This document shows, piece by piece, positions 35,376 through 43,842 of a stretch of DNA of 64,000 nucleotides (positions are counted from its first letter, which is position 1; each line of letters begins with the position of its first letter). Position numbers and translations under genes: made by a program. Below the pieces are notes generated by a model. It was not told where the DNA came from, did not search any database, and saw nothing but the letters and a program-made list of their open reading frames with translations. This stretch comes from JAICWP01 sp035278025 (GTDB taxonomy: Bacteria > Acidobacteriota > Terriglobia > Terriglobales > Acidobacteriaceae), in assembly GCA_035278025.1 (NCBI GenBank), contig DATEJK010000154.1, positions 32,538 to 96,537 on the forward strand, given 5' to 3'.

Positions 35376-38300
35376 ATGACGCGGGTCTATCAGCGAGCGA
35401 ACGGAAGGCAGTACGAGCGGCGCCACCAATCTGGTATTCCGTACCTAAAGGCGGCACGGCGCGCGGTCTGGGTCTTTGCAGCCTTGGCGTTGCTGGTCCC
35501 GCTGGCAACGGCGCAATCAACCAGCCTGCTGAATGGCAGCGTTTCTGATCCGTCGGGGGCGAGCGTGGTCGGCGCGAAGGTTACTTTGACCGAGGCGACG
35601 ACGGGGCTGCAGCGGACGACCACAAGCAACGCCACCGGGCTCTACCAGTTTCTGGATTTGCCGCCCGGCACCTATCGGCTGGAGGTTGTGGCCAAGGGCT
35701 TTGCGCCCTATGTGGCCTCCAACGTCACCCTGGTTGTCAAAACGCCCTCTACCGTCAACGTTCATTTGCAGGTTGCGGGCGCATCGGAATCGGTGACCGT
35801 GGAAAGCCAGGCGCCGCTGGTTAATCGCACCGATGCCTCGCTGGGCAATACCCTCGAGCAGAATCAAATCGCCGAGTTGCCCATTGCCGATCGCAATGTA
35901 GTTGAATTGCTGAGCCTCCAGCCCGGGGTGGCCTATCTGGGCAACGAACTGGATGCCACCAAGGACACACGCAGCGGCGCAGTAAACGGCATGCGCAGCG
36001 ACCAATCCAACGTGACCCTCGACGGCATCGGGGTCAATGACCAGAACAATGGGTACGCCTTTACCAGCGTCTTGACGGTGCCGCCCGATTCGGTCCAGGA
36101 GTTCCGGGTCACCACAGCCAACGCTAATGCCGATTCCGGTTATTCCAGCGGCGCCCAGGTGGCGCTGGTAACCAAAAGCGGCACCAACAGCTTTCACGGC
36201 TCGGCCTACGAATACAACCGCAATACCATCTTCAGCGCCAACGACCCATTTTTGAAGGGTTCCCAGTTGGCCAGTGGGCAGCCCAACCAGGCGCCCAAGC
36301 TGTTGCGCAACGTGTTCGGCGCCACCTTCGGAGGGCCGATCAAGCGCAACCGGCTTTTCTTCTTTGCTAATTATGAAGGCCGGCGCGATGCTCAGGGAAC
36401 CAGCGTACTGCGCGACGTGCCCAGCGCGACATTGCGAGCCGGCGATCTGGTGTACTTGTGTCAGCGCAATGCGGACGGCTCCCTCGATACAGCTTCTTGT
36501 CCTGGCGGCACGGTTAACGGAGTGACCGGCGTTGCGCCCGGCTACTACGCCCTCGGTCCGGCGCAAATCCGGGCCATGGACCCGCTGGGAATCGGACCCA
36601 ATTCGGCGGTCCAGAACATCCTCGGGCAGTACCCTTTTCCTAACGAAAATGCAGGCGATGGTTCGAACACGCTCGGTTATCGCTTCTCCTCCAACGCCGA
36701 TTCCAGCTTCAACACCTACATCACACGGCTCGACTGGTACATCACGCCCAGCGGTTCGGAAATGCTGTTTTGGCGCGGGCAGACGCAAAACAACAGGCAG
36801 CCTGGAAAACAGCAGTTTCCCGGGCAGTCCGCGGCCACCACACTGCTGGACGACAGCAAGGGTTCCACCGTGGGACTCACTTCTATTCTTTCCCCCAGGC
36901 TGGTCAACGAATTTCGCTGGGGTTTCGTCCGCCAGGGAGGCCAGGACGCCGGCACGTCCAATGTTCCCGGGGTTTTTCTGAATGGCCTCGACAACCTGGT
37001 TCCTTTCACTCGCTCCACCACCACCTTTGTGCCTGTCCACCAGTTCACCGATAATGTGAACTGGACGCGGGGGAACCACACCCTGCAGTTCGGAACCGAT
37101 CTGTTTTTGATCCGGGACGAACACATCAGCTACGCCAACTCGTTCTCCGACGTTCAGACCAACGCCGTCTATCTCAACACCGGAGGAATCGCTGGCACCA
37201 ACAGCCCGCTGGATCCGGCCAACAATGGTTACCCGGCGGTGGACGGCAACTTCGGCCCCAACTATGACAGCGCGGCTACCATCCTGCTGGGTATTTTCCC
37301 CGAGGGAGACGGCATTTATAACTTCAACCGCAACGGTACCGCTCTGGCCCAGGGCGCAGCCATCAAGCGCCGCTACGCCATGAACGACTACGAGTTTTTT
37401 GGGCAGGATACCTGGCACATGACGCCCCGGCTAACCCTTACCTACGGCCTGCGCTGGGTGCTGGACTCTCCGCCGCATGAGACCAACGGATTGCAAGTGG
37501 CGCCGTGTGTGGCGGCCGCAAGTGGCGGATGTACCAATCAGAACGTCGCCGACTGGTTCAACCACACCGCCAATTTAGCGGCTCAGGGCATGCCGGCCAA
37601 CAACGCTGGCGAGATTTCTTTCGTCCTCGGCGGCCCGGCCAACCACGGTCCCGGCATGTGGAACTGGGATAAGAAGGACTTCTCCCCCCGTGTGGCTATA
37701 GCCTGGGCGCCGGACACCGGTGAAGGCTGGATGGCAAAAATTCTTGGGCACAAAGATCAGTTTTCAGTGCGCGGCGGCTACAGCATCATGTACGACCATT
37801 TCGGCATTCCCATCGTGAACAGCTTTGACCAGCACGGCTCTTTCGGCCTCTCTACCGATCTGGGAAACCCCGCCGGCGTGGTTACGCCCGCCAACGCCCC
37901 ACGGTTTACCTGCCTGATCGGCGCATCCTGCCTGCCTCCGCCCTGCCCTTCTTTGAACGATCCGGGCTGTTTGTTCGGCCCCACGCCATCCGGCGCTTTC
38001 CCGGTTACACCCAGCAATTCCGCCTTCGCCATCAACTGGGGGCTGGACCAGACTCTAAAGACGCCCTATTCGCACGTCTTTAACTTCTCCATCGCGCGCC
38101 AAATTAACGAACACTCGTCGCTGCAGATTTCTTACGTGGGCAGCATAGGACGGCGCCTGCCTTTGCAGGTTGACCTGGCCATGCCCGCCAATCCCACGGA
38201 CCCTGCCAGTAAGACAACCTATTTCCAGGCCGCCACCATGCTCTCGATGGCCGCTGCCAGCAACACCGGCGTTGCTCAGATAAAGCCCATACCATTCTTC

Positions 38301-39383
38301 GAAAACATGTTTCCGGGCTGGGCGGGCATGCCCTATAGCCAGCTCAGTAGCCAAGACTTGGCGTGCGCGCCGGGCAACTATCCCGCCAATGCCAGCGCCA
38401 CACAGGCCATTTACGAACTCTGGAATTGCTATCCGCACAACGAGACCTTTTCATTGTTCCAGATGGATGTGCCCAATTCCATCAGCGGGGTGAACCTCCC
38501 CAACAGCAGGTTCGGACCGTACACCTTCTTCCATGACCAGTTCGCTTCGCTCTACGCGTGGCGCAACCTCGGCACTTCCGACTACAACGCGCTGCAGGTG
38601 ACCTACAATGCCCGCTGGTCCAATCTGCAGGGACAGTTTAATTACACGTTCTCCAAGTCCCTCGACGAGGCCTCAGCCGCGCAGCGCGTTGGCCCATACG
38701 AAGGAACAGGGGGGACGGGTAACGACTTGAATGGCGGCGGTATTGTCATCAACTCGTGGGATCCGCTTTCGCTGCGCGGCCTCTCCGATTTCAACGCCTT
38801 CCACCAGATGAACGCCAACCTGGTCTACCTTCTTCCCTTCGGCAAGGGCCAGAAGCTCATGGCAGGCGCGGGTTCGGTGGTGCAGGCGTTAATCGGCGGG
38901 TGGCACGTCTCCGGCCTGTTCCGCTGGACTAGTGGCTTTCCCATCACCATTGATAACGGCTTTACCTGGGCGACCAACTGGAACATCGAGGGGGACGCCA
39001 TGCCCAACGGGCCGGCCCCGGTGGCATCCAGCCCCAAAAACGCGGTGGTCAATGGCGTGGGCATCGGCCCCGATATCTTCGCCAATCCGGCAGCCGCGGA
39101 GGCCGCTTTCCGCCCGGAGTGGCCGGGCGAGTCAGGCGTCCGCAATAGCGTGATTGGCGACGGCATGTTCGAAATTGATACCGGCCTCAGCAAGGAGTTC
39201 TCCCTGGGCGAGCAGAGACGTCTGGAGTTCAGTTGGCAGGCATTCAACGCCACCAACTCCGTGCGCTACGACGTGCGCAGCGCTCAACCTTCGCTTTCCT
39301 ACGACCCGACGCAGTTCGGCAAATATCTTTCGACCCTGACCACGCCTCGGTTCATGCAGTTTGCCTTGCGCTTCGCATTCTGA
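35376..39383 (+). CDS. Oar-like TonB-dependent receptor with N-terminal carboxypeptidase-regulatory-like domain
   Basis: A protein of 1335 residues with the same architecture as the protein at 17552-21271: an unusually long charged N-terminus before the signal segment (AVWVFAALALLVPLATAQS), the regulatory domain (LLNGSVSDPSGASVVGAKVT, FLDLPPGTYRLEV), a plug-like part (NQIAELPIADRNVVELLSLQ), and a long barrel ending FMQFALRFAF. It would sit in the outer membrane and import or bind an unknown ligand. The long leader suggests individual regulation. It is the last gene before the convergent redox module. Confidence 0.9.
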   Translation: MTRVYQRANGRQYERRHQSGIPYLKAARRAVWVFAALALLVPLATAQSTSLLNGSVSDPSGASVVGAKVTLTEATTGLQRTTTSNATGLYQFLDLPPGTYRLEVVAKGFAPYVASNVTLVVKTPSTVNVHLQVAGASESVTVESQAPLVNRTDASLGNTLEQNQIAELPIADRNVVELLSLQPGVAYLGNELDATKDTRSGAVNGMRSDQSNVTLDGIGVNDQNNGYAFTSVLTVPPDSVQEFRVTTANANADSGYSSGAQVALVTKSGTNSFHGSAYEYNRNTIFSANDPFLKGSQLASGQPNQAPKLLRNVFGATFGGPIKRNRLFFFANYEGRRDAQGTSVLRDVPSATLRAGDLVYLCQRNADGSLDTASCPGGTVNGVTGVAPGYYALGPAQIRAMDPLGIGPNSAVQNILGQYPFPNENAGDGSNTLGYRFSSNADSSFNTYITRLDWYITPSGSEMLFWRGQTQNNRQPGKQQFPGQSAATTLLDDSKGSTVGLTSILSPRLVNEFRWGFVRQGGQDAGTSNVPGVFLNGLDNLVPFTRSTTTFVPVHQFTDNVNWTRGNHTLQFGTDLFLIRDEHISYANSFSDVQTNAVYLNTGGIAGTNSPLDPANNGYPAVDGNFGPNYDSAATILLGIFPEGDGIYNFNRNGTALAQGAAIKRRYAMNDYEFFGQDTWHMTPRLTLTYGLRWVLDSPPHETNGLQVAPCVAAASGGCTNQNVADWFNHTANLAAQGMPANNAGEISFVLGGPANHGPGMWNWDKKDFSPRVAIAWAPDTGEGWMAKILGHKDQFSVRGGYSIMYDHFGIPIVNSFDQHGSFGLSTDLGNPAGVVTPANAPRFTCLIGASCLPPPCPSLNDPGCLFGPTPSGAFPVTPSNSAFAINWGLDQTLKTPYSHVFNFSIARQINEHSSLQISYVGSIGRRLPLQVDLAMPANPTDPASKTTYFQAATMLSMAAASNTGVAQIKPIPFFENMFPGWAGMPYSQLSSQDLACAPGNYPANASATQAIYELWNCYPHNETFSLFQMDVPNSISGVNLPNSRFGPYTFFHDQFASLYAWRNLGTSDYNALQVTYNARWSNLQGQFNYTFSKSLDEASAAQRVGPYEGTGGTGNDLNGGGIVINSWDPLSLRGLSDFNAFHQMNANLVYLLPFGKGQKLMAGAGSVVQALIGGWHVSGLFRWTSGFPITIDNGFTWATNWNIEGDAMPNGPAPVASSPKNAVVNGVGIGPDIFANPAAAEAAFRPEWPGESGVRNSVIGDGMFEIDTGLSKEFSLGEQRRLEFSWQAFNATNSVRYDVRSAQPSLSYDPTQFGKYLSTLTTPRFMQFALRFAF

Positions 39384-39513
39384 GCGCGTGGCCTGCTGCT
39401 TGCTTCGGTGGGCAGTCGGAAAACTTAATTTCCAGGGCGGCTTGGGGATCAGTTCGGATCACCGTCTGGTCCCCTCAGAAGTCGAGGGCCGCTTCCGTAC
39501 TTCTCGCCGCTTT

Positions 39514-40674
39514 TCAATCGGACGCTGCTTTCATCATCCAGCTCTGCTTTGGCTGCGGAAAAATGTTGAGGTAAAGCACGGCATAGCGGAAGGCCAGCAC
39601 GGCCGCGGCAATAATCGCGATCGTGGAAGCCATCTCCGTCCACTTGGGCACGTAGTGCACGCCGGCGCTCGCCTGTAATCCGGTAACAGACACGTTCAAC
39701 CGGTTCGCCACGAAGCCCATCACCACCAGGGCGCACGTCCAGTACAACCACTGTGGGTCATTGCGCACCTGCTCCGAGCTCAGCAAAGCCAGTGGGACGA
39801 TCACGAAGAGCACAATCTCCAGCCAGAACAGTCCGGTCTCGGAGCGCCAGCGGAACATGTAGGGCAGGGCGCCGTGGGTCACCAGGTCAACGCCGCGGAA
39901 CAGGGCGTAAACACCCAATAGGGGCGCCATGAGACGGCTGATTTCGCCCAGGATAGACAGGTCAAAGCGCGCATTCAGTGAGCGGGCGCTGAGGTACAGA
40001 GCCATGATGGTCACCGCCAGCCCGGCGGGAATCGCGGAAAGATAGAACAGGCTGGGGATGTAGGGGCTGTACCACAGCGGATCAAGCTTGCCCTGGGTTA
40101 TCAGGTATAGCCCTCCGAGGAAGGATTGGTGCAGCGATGACAACACAACCCCGATCAACACCAATTCGATCAGAATGGCATGGTGCCATCGCAGATACCA
40201 CTCGCGCACTCGCTTCCAGGGAATTTTTTCGAACAGCGCCGGCGAAAACTCCAGGGTTAGAACCGTGGTGTAGAGCATGACGCACCAGGACACTTCGAAC
40301 AGCAGCGAACTCCGGTTCCACATAAAGATGGGGTGCCAGATGCGCCAGGGCAACCCCAGCTCATAGAGCATGCCGACTACGACCGTGAGATATCCCAGGA
40401 ATGAGATCAGCACCGCGGCCCGGACCACCGGCCGGTAGCGGTCGAACCCCAGTATGTAAGCCGCTGCCGCAACCGCAAATCCGCCGGCCGAAAGCCCCAC
40501 GCCGCAAAGCGTTCCCAATCCTACCCAGAGTCCCCAGGGCACCGAGTCCGACAGGTTGGTGCTGGCGGCAAAGCCCTGAAGGAAGCGGGCGTAGGTTGCG
40601 TACAGGCCGGCGGCGAAGATGAGGGCCACCAGCACTCGCCACAAAGTGATTTTTGGAAAGCGAAAGTGCTTCAT
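39514..40674 (-). CDS. HybB/NrfD-family integral membrane subunit
   Basis: A protein of 386 residues with about ten hydrophobic helices. The family marks are SVPWGLWVGLGTLCGVGLSA near residue 44, an ELGLPWRIWHPI stretch, and SSLHQSFLGGLYL near 208. NrfD/HybB proteins are quinone-interacting membrane subunits of respiratory complexes such as hydrogenase-2, polysulfide reductase and the Act/Qrc complexes. It follows the HybA-like gene after three bases, with a clear ribosome site (AAGGAG). No hydrogenase or molybdopterin subunit lies nearby, so the electron donor or acceptor must be another protein (inference). Confidence 0.87.
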   Translation of the reverse strand: MKHFRFPKITLWRVLVALIFAAGLYATYARFLQGFAASTNLSDSVPWGLWVGLGTLCGVGLSAGGFAVAAAAYILGFDRYRPVVRAAVLISFLGYLTVVVGMLYELGLPWRIWHPIFMWNRSSLLFEVSWCVMLYTTVLTLEFSPALFEKIPWKRVREWYLRWHHAILIELVLIGVVLSSLHQSFLGGLYLITQGKLDPLWYSPYIPSLFYLSAIPAGLAVTIMALYLSARSLNARFDLSILGEISRLMAPLLGVYALFRGVDLVTHGALPYMFRWRSETGLFWLEIVLFVIVPLALLSSEQVRNDPQWLYWTCALVVMGFVANRLNVSVTGLQASAGVHYVPKWTEMASTIAIIAAAVLAFRYAVLYLNIFPQPKQSWMMKAASD

Positions 40675-40677
40675 GGT

Positions 40678-41445
40678 TCAACTCCTTTCCTCGTCCGGGC
40701 AGGACGTGGGAGACTTTTCTTTGGCTTCGGCCAAGGCGACCTGCTTGCGCCGTTCCGTTATCCAATACAAGCCGGCAAGAAGAGAACTGCCCACCAGCAC
40801 AACCGTGGGCACGTCGCCCAAGGCATCGGCCGTCAGAGTGGGCATTGGGTGTTTCGTAGGCAGCGCCCCGAACCCGAGCTTTTCAAAGGGGACATCGGAG
40901 AGAAAGAACACGGAAGTGCCGCCCACTTCTTCGCTTCCGTAAATATGACGCACATAGGCGGGATTCTCCAGAATGCGCTTTTGCGCTTCGGCCAGCAGAT
41001 CATCGCGATCGCCAAACAGCGAGGCTCCCGTGGGACACGCCTGCACGCAGGCGGGCCCGCCGCCTTTCGTCAGGCGCCCGGCACACATGTCACATTTCTT
41101 TACATAGGGCGCCAGCTTGGTCCACTCGTAGCGCGGCACCTGGAACGGGCAGGCCAGCATGCAATAACGGCAGCCGATACATTTTCCTGCGTCGTATACC
41201 ACCGGCCCGGCGGCAGTCTTTTTTAGCGCGCCCACGGGGCAGGCGGAAGCGCACGCCGGCTCCTGGCAGTGCATGCACATGCGCCGCACGAATTTCTCTC
41301 CTCGTGGTTCCACCACCGTCAGTGCGGTGGCGGAGAGTACCGGTTCGCTCTTCAGGGGCAACCCGTGCGCTTCCTTGCAGGCCTGCTCGCAACTACGGCA
41401 TCCGATGCATTTGGTGATGTCCACCAGGATGGCTTTGGTTTTCAT
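40678..41445 (-). CDS. HybA-like ferredoxin subunit with four [4Fe-4S] clusters
   Basis: A protein of 255 residues with four Cys motifs for four [4Fe-4S] clusters: CIGCRSCEQAC, CMHCQEPACASAC, CIGCRYCMLAC and the CDMCAGRL/CVQAC pair. A C-terminal membrane helix (VPTVVLVGSSLLAGLYWI, about 208-225) anchors it, as in HybA and FdnH. There is no Tat or Sec signal at the N-terminus (MKTKAILVDITK), unlike E. coli HybA, so the cluster domain may face the cytoplasm. GGAGG precedes ATG 41445. It pairs with the HybB-like gene and follows the GcvH-like gene. Confidence 0.87.
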   Translation of the reverse strand: MKTKAILVDITKCIGCRSCEQACKEAHGLPLKSEPVLSATALTVVEPRGEKFVRRMCMHCQEPACASACPVGALKKTAAGPVVYDAGKCIGCRYCMLACPFQVPRYEWTKLAPYVKKCDMCAGRLTKGGGPACVQACPTGASLFGDRDDLLAEAQKRILENPAYVRHIYGSEEVGGTSVFFLSDVPFEKLGFGALPTKHPMPTLTADALGDVPTVVLVGSSLLAGLYWITERRKQVALAEAKEKSPTSCPDEERS

Positions 41446-41505
41446 TTTCGCTGCCTCCCGTTTCCTTCTGCGGTCAGCTTTCGTTCACGTCCAGCCTCCA
41501 GCGCG

Positions 41506-42165
41506 CTAGGTTAAGAAGAACTCGGCCACTATCTTGCGCCGCATCTCAGGGGCAAGCGCAGCCAGCACTCCTTTGAGCGGTAAGCCGCCGTCCTGCGCCA
41601 AGACCGGGTTTAGCGGCCCCACCATATGGCTCAAGCGGCTGATGTTGTTTTGCATCCAGGGGGCCACCATGGGGCCTTGCACCAAATTGCGCAGGTTGGT
41701 GTCCAGGTCGGGAGACTTGATCGTGCACACCCAGCCGGAGTTGTAGGGATCGCGTTGCAACAGCCCCGGATTCTTGATCACCTCGGAATTCACCGCGGTG
41801 ACCACGCCTTCCAGGGGCGACAACATCTCCAGCGTTTGCCCGTCGCTGGTCAGCGTCAGCAATTTTTGCCCTTGCCTCACCCAGCGCTGCTCAGCAGTCA
41901 CCACAACCGCCTCTACTCTGTTCAGCAGGTTCACGGTAAAGGCGTCAACCCCTATGCGTGCCGACTCCCGGCCTTCCCGCACCGCCCAGGTGTGCGCCGG
42001 ATGGAAGCAGTAATTCACCGGTATCTGCAATCCCAGTTCGCCCCTGTTTTGCAGGAGAGGAGGAGAAGGCAAAGCCACTCTGGCCGGCAGAGGCTCTTCG
42101 CGTCTGCGAAAGTAGGTGATGATCAGCACCACAAGAAACATCAGGAGTACAAAGAGAATCGACAT
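41506..42165 (-). CDS. Membrane-anchored GcvH-like protein lacking the lipoyl lysine
   Basis: A protein of 219 residues: one membrane helix (ILFVLLMFLVVLIITYF, 3-19), then a GcvH-like domain (residues 52-150: YCFHPAHTWAV, ARIGVDAFTVNLL, SPLEGVVTAVN, NPGLLQRDPYNSGW). In GcvH the lipoyl lysine of ESVKA lies eight residues before the Pro of the following S/A-P turn. Here Pro117 is present but position 109 is Gly, and no Lys lies in residues 102-130. The protein therefore probably cannot carry lipoate and is not a glycine-cleavage component. A 70-residue C-terminal extension follows. ATG 42165 has GGAGG five bases upstream. It heads the HybA-HybB operon. Confidence 0.78.
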   Translation of the reverse strand: MSILFVLLMFLVVLIITYFRRREEPLPARVALPSPPLLQNRGELGLQIPVNYCFHPAHTWAVREGRESARIGVDAFTVNLLNRVEAVVVTAEQRWVRQGQKLLTLTSDGQTLEMLSPLEGVVTAVNSEVIKNPGLLQRDPYNSGWVCTIKSPDLDTNLRNLVQGPMVAPWMQNNISRLSHMVGPLNPVLAQDGGLPLKGVLAALAPEMRRKIVAEFFLT

Positions 42166-42324
42166 GCCCGCCTCCTTCGCCTCCGCCGGCAACCGGCCTC
42201 CGGCATCTCCGGCGTCGGTTCGTTAACATCACGGTGTGTGCACGTGAAGGACAAATGAAGGCTGCAGCCACATGTTGATGGCAAAAGGTTTAGAACTCAG
42301 TGGGCAGCAGCCGGGCAAAGATCG

Positions 42325-42363
42325 CCGCTGCGTTTTGCAGGGTAATACTGCGTCTTGCAGCGG
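42325..42363. promoter_or_regulatory. Tandem palindromes, probable enhancer sites for the adjacent response regulator
   Basis: CTGCGTTTTGCAG (42328-42340) and CTGCGTCTTGCAG (42348-42360) are two copies of CTGC-N5-GCAG exactly 20 bases apart. The outer flanks CCGCTGC and GCAGCGG make the whole block one larger palindrome. It lies about 160-200 bases upstream of the GcvH-like start and directly beside the response-regulator gene, where an upstream activating sequence for a sigma-54 activator is expected. I could not find a matching GG-N10-GC promoter. Confidence 0.5.
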
Positions 42364-42437
42364 TAATAAGGAGGAAAATGTTGTTTTGGGGTGGTCTTTC
42401 GAACGGTCATCGGGCTGCGAGAGTTCGCAGACCGGCC

Positions 42438-43841
42438 CTATGGGCGGTGAGGATCGCTTCCATTCCCCTGCGCGCTCCTCTTCAATCGCCGCTGCAACGA
42501 CGTGGGATGGATGCCGAGCAGCCGTGCCGTCTGCGTCTTATTATTTCCGGTAGCCGTCAGCACCTGTTCGATGTAGTCCTCTTCCAGTTCTTCCAGGGTG
42601 ACGAACTGATGCCCGGTAGGCGAGACATCGAACGCGCATAGCGGTTCTGGGATCGCTCTCTCTCTGTAATCTCTTACCTCCTCGGGCAGATACTCCGCGT
42701 CAATCTCTCCTTCTGGGGAAAGAATCATGGCGCGCTCAACTACGTTTTTCAGTTCGCGGATATTGCCCGGCCAGTTATAGCGGCCCAACAAGTCTGCCGC
42801 CGCGGCCGTCAGGCCGGTGAACGATTTCTTGAGTTCGCGATTGAAATGCCCCATCATCTCCAAGGCAAGAGACACGATGTCTTCGCGCCGCTCGCGCAGC
42901 GGCGGAATAGACAGCGGCACCACGTTCAGCCGGAAGTAAAGATCTTCACGGAAACGCCCCTGCGCCACGCATTCCTTCAGGTTGGTGTTGGTTGCGGCGA
43001 TGATGCGGACATCAACGCGAATGACCCGCGTGCCACCCAGCCGCAGAAACGTGCCTTCCTCCAGCACTCGCAGCAGCTTGGCCTGCACGCTGGCCGACAT
43101 GTTCCCGACTTCGTCCAGAAACACGGTGCCGCCGTGCGCCCGCTCCAGCAATCCTTCTTTGCGCCGCCGGGCGTCGGTGAATGCCCCCTGCTCGTAACCG
43201 AACAGTTCGCTTTCCAGCAGCGTATCCGGAAGGGTGGCGCAGTTGATCTCCAGCAGCGGCATGGAGGCGCGGGGGCTGGCGTAGTGGATGGCTCGGGCCA
43301 GCACTCCTTTGCCGGTGCCGCTTTCGCCCTCGATGAGGATAGTGGTGCGCTCTGCCTCCGCCGCTTTCTCGGCCACCGCCAGCATTTTCTGGGTAGCTTC
43401 GTTTTTGGTTACCACCCGGCCGAAATCGTAGCGCCCTTTCGCGGTCTCCACCGCCTCCCGCACCCGCACCCGCAACCGCAGCATCTCCGTCGCGCGATGC
43501 ATGGTCGCAACCATGTCGCGCAAGTGGAACGGCTTCACCAAATAGTCGAAAGCGCCCAGCTTCATCGCCTCCACTGCCCGGTCCACCATGTGGTATGCGC
43601 TCATCATGACTACGACTGTAGCCGGCGCCTGCCGCTTGATTTCTTTGAGCACGCCCACGCCATCAAGGCCGGGCAGCACCAAATCCAGCAGGGCGATCTC
43701 CGGCTTCTCTGCCGCGAATATTTTGAGGCCTTCTTCCCCGCTACTGGCCACCAGCACTTCCCAGCCCTCCTCGCGCAGGCCGCGGCTTATGGTTCTCTGC
43801 GTCAGTTCTTCATCGTCCACGACGAGGATTGAATACGGCAT
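42438..43841 (-). CDS. Sigma-54-dependent response regulator (NtrC/AtoC family)
   Basis: A protein of 467 residues: receiver domain (VVDDEE; phospho-acceptor Asp in LLDLVLPGLDG; KPF motif), AAA+ domain with Walker A GESGTGKG, sigma-54 contact loop GAFTDA (consensus GAFTGA), FLDEVGNM and RFREDLYFRLNV, then a Fis-type helix-turn-helix (NNKTQTARLLGIHPTSLQRR). It activates sigma-54 promoters when phosphorylated. Its start lies one base after the kinase stop, so the two genes are coupled. The likely targets are the redox genes directly downstream (inference from position and the tandem palindromes at 42325-42363). Confidence 0.92.
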   Translation of the reverse strand: MPYSILVVDDEELTQRTISRGLREEGWEVLVASSGEEGLKIFAAEKPEIALLDLVLPGLDGVGVLKEIKRQAPATVVVMMSAYHMVDRAVEAMKLGAFDYLVKPFHLRDMVATMHRATEMLRLRVRVREAVETAKGRYDFGRVVTKNEATQKMLAVAEKAAEAERTTILIEGESGTGKGVLARAIHYASPRASMPLLEINCATLPDTLLESELFGYEQGAFTDARRRKEGLLERAHGGTVFLDEVGNMSASVQAKLLRVLEEGTFLRLGGTRVIRVDVRIIAATNTNLKECVAQGRFREDLYFRLNVVPLSIPPLRERREDIVSLALEMMGHFNRELKKSFTGLTAAAADLLGRYNWPGNIRELKNVVERAMILSPEGEIDAEYLPEEVRDYRERAIPEPLCAFDVSPTGHQFVTLEELEEDYIEQVLTATGNNKTQTARLLGIHPTSLQRRLKRSAQGNGSDPHRP

Positions 43842-43842
43842 A

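Noticed and set aside
35517..37418. Long minus-strand open frame (633 residues) inside the giant receptor gene
   Set aside because: It is antisense to a clearly coding TonB-type receptor, has no family resemblance, and shows the Gly/Val/Gln-rich composition of G+C-driven shadow frames.
39443..39473. Hairpin GGGGATCAG/CTGGTCCCC between the giant receptor and the HybB-like gene as a bidirectional terminator
   Set aside because: The stem is fair with one G-U pair, but the 13-base loop and lack of any T tract make termination unconvincing.
39514..41445. NiFe hydrogenase-2 operon
   Set aside because: Only HybA- and HybB-like subunits are present; no large or small hydrogenase subunit or maturation gene lies nearby.
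41506..42165. Glycine cleavage H protein (gcvH)
   Set aside because: The lipoyl lysine is missing, a membrane helix is present, and no gcvT/gcvP genes are near.
42166..42437. Sigma-54 (-24/-12) promoter for the redox operon
   Set aside because: I searched both strands by eye for GG-N10-GC with flanking consensus and found no convincing match; only the enhancer-like palindromes are reported.
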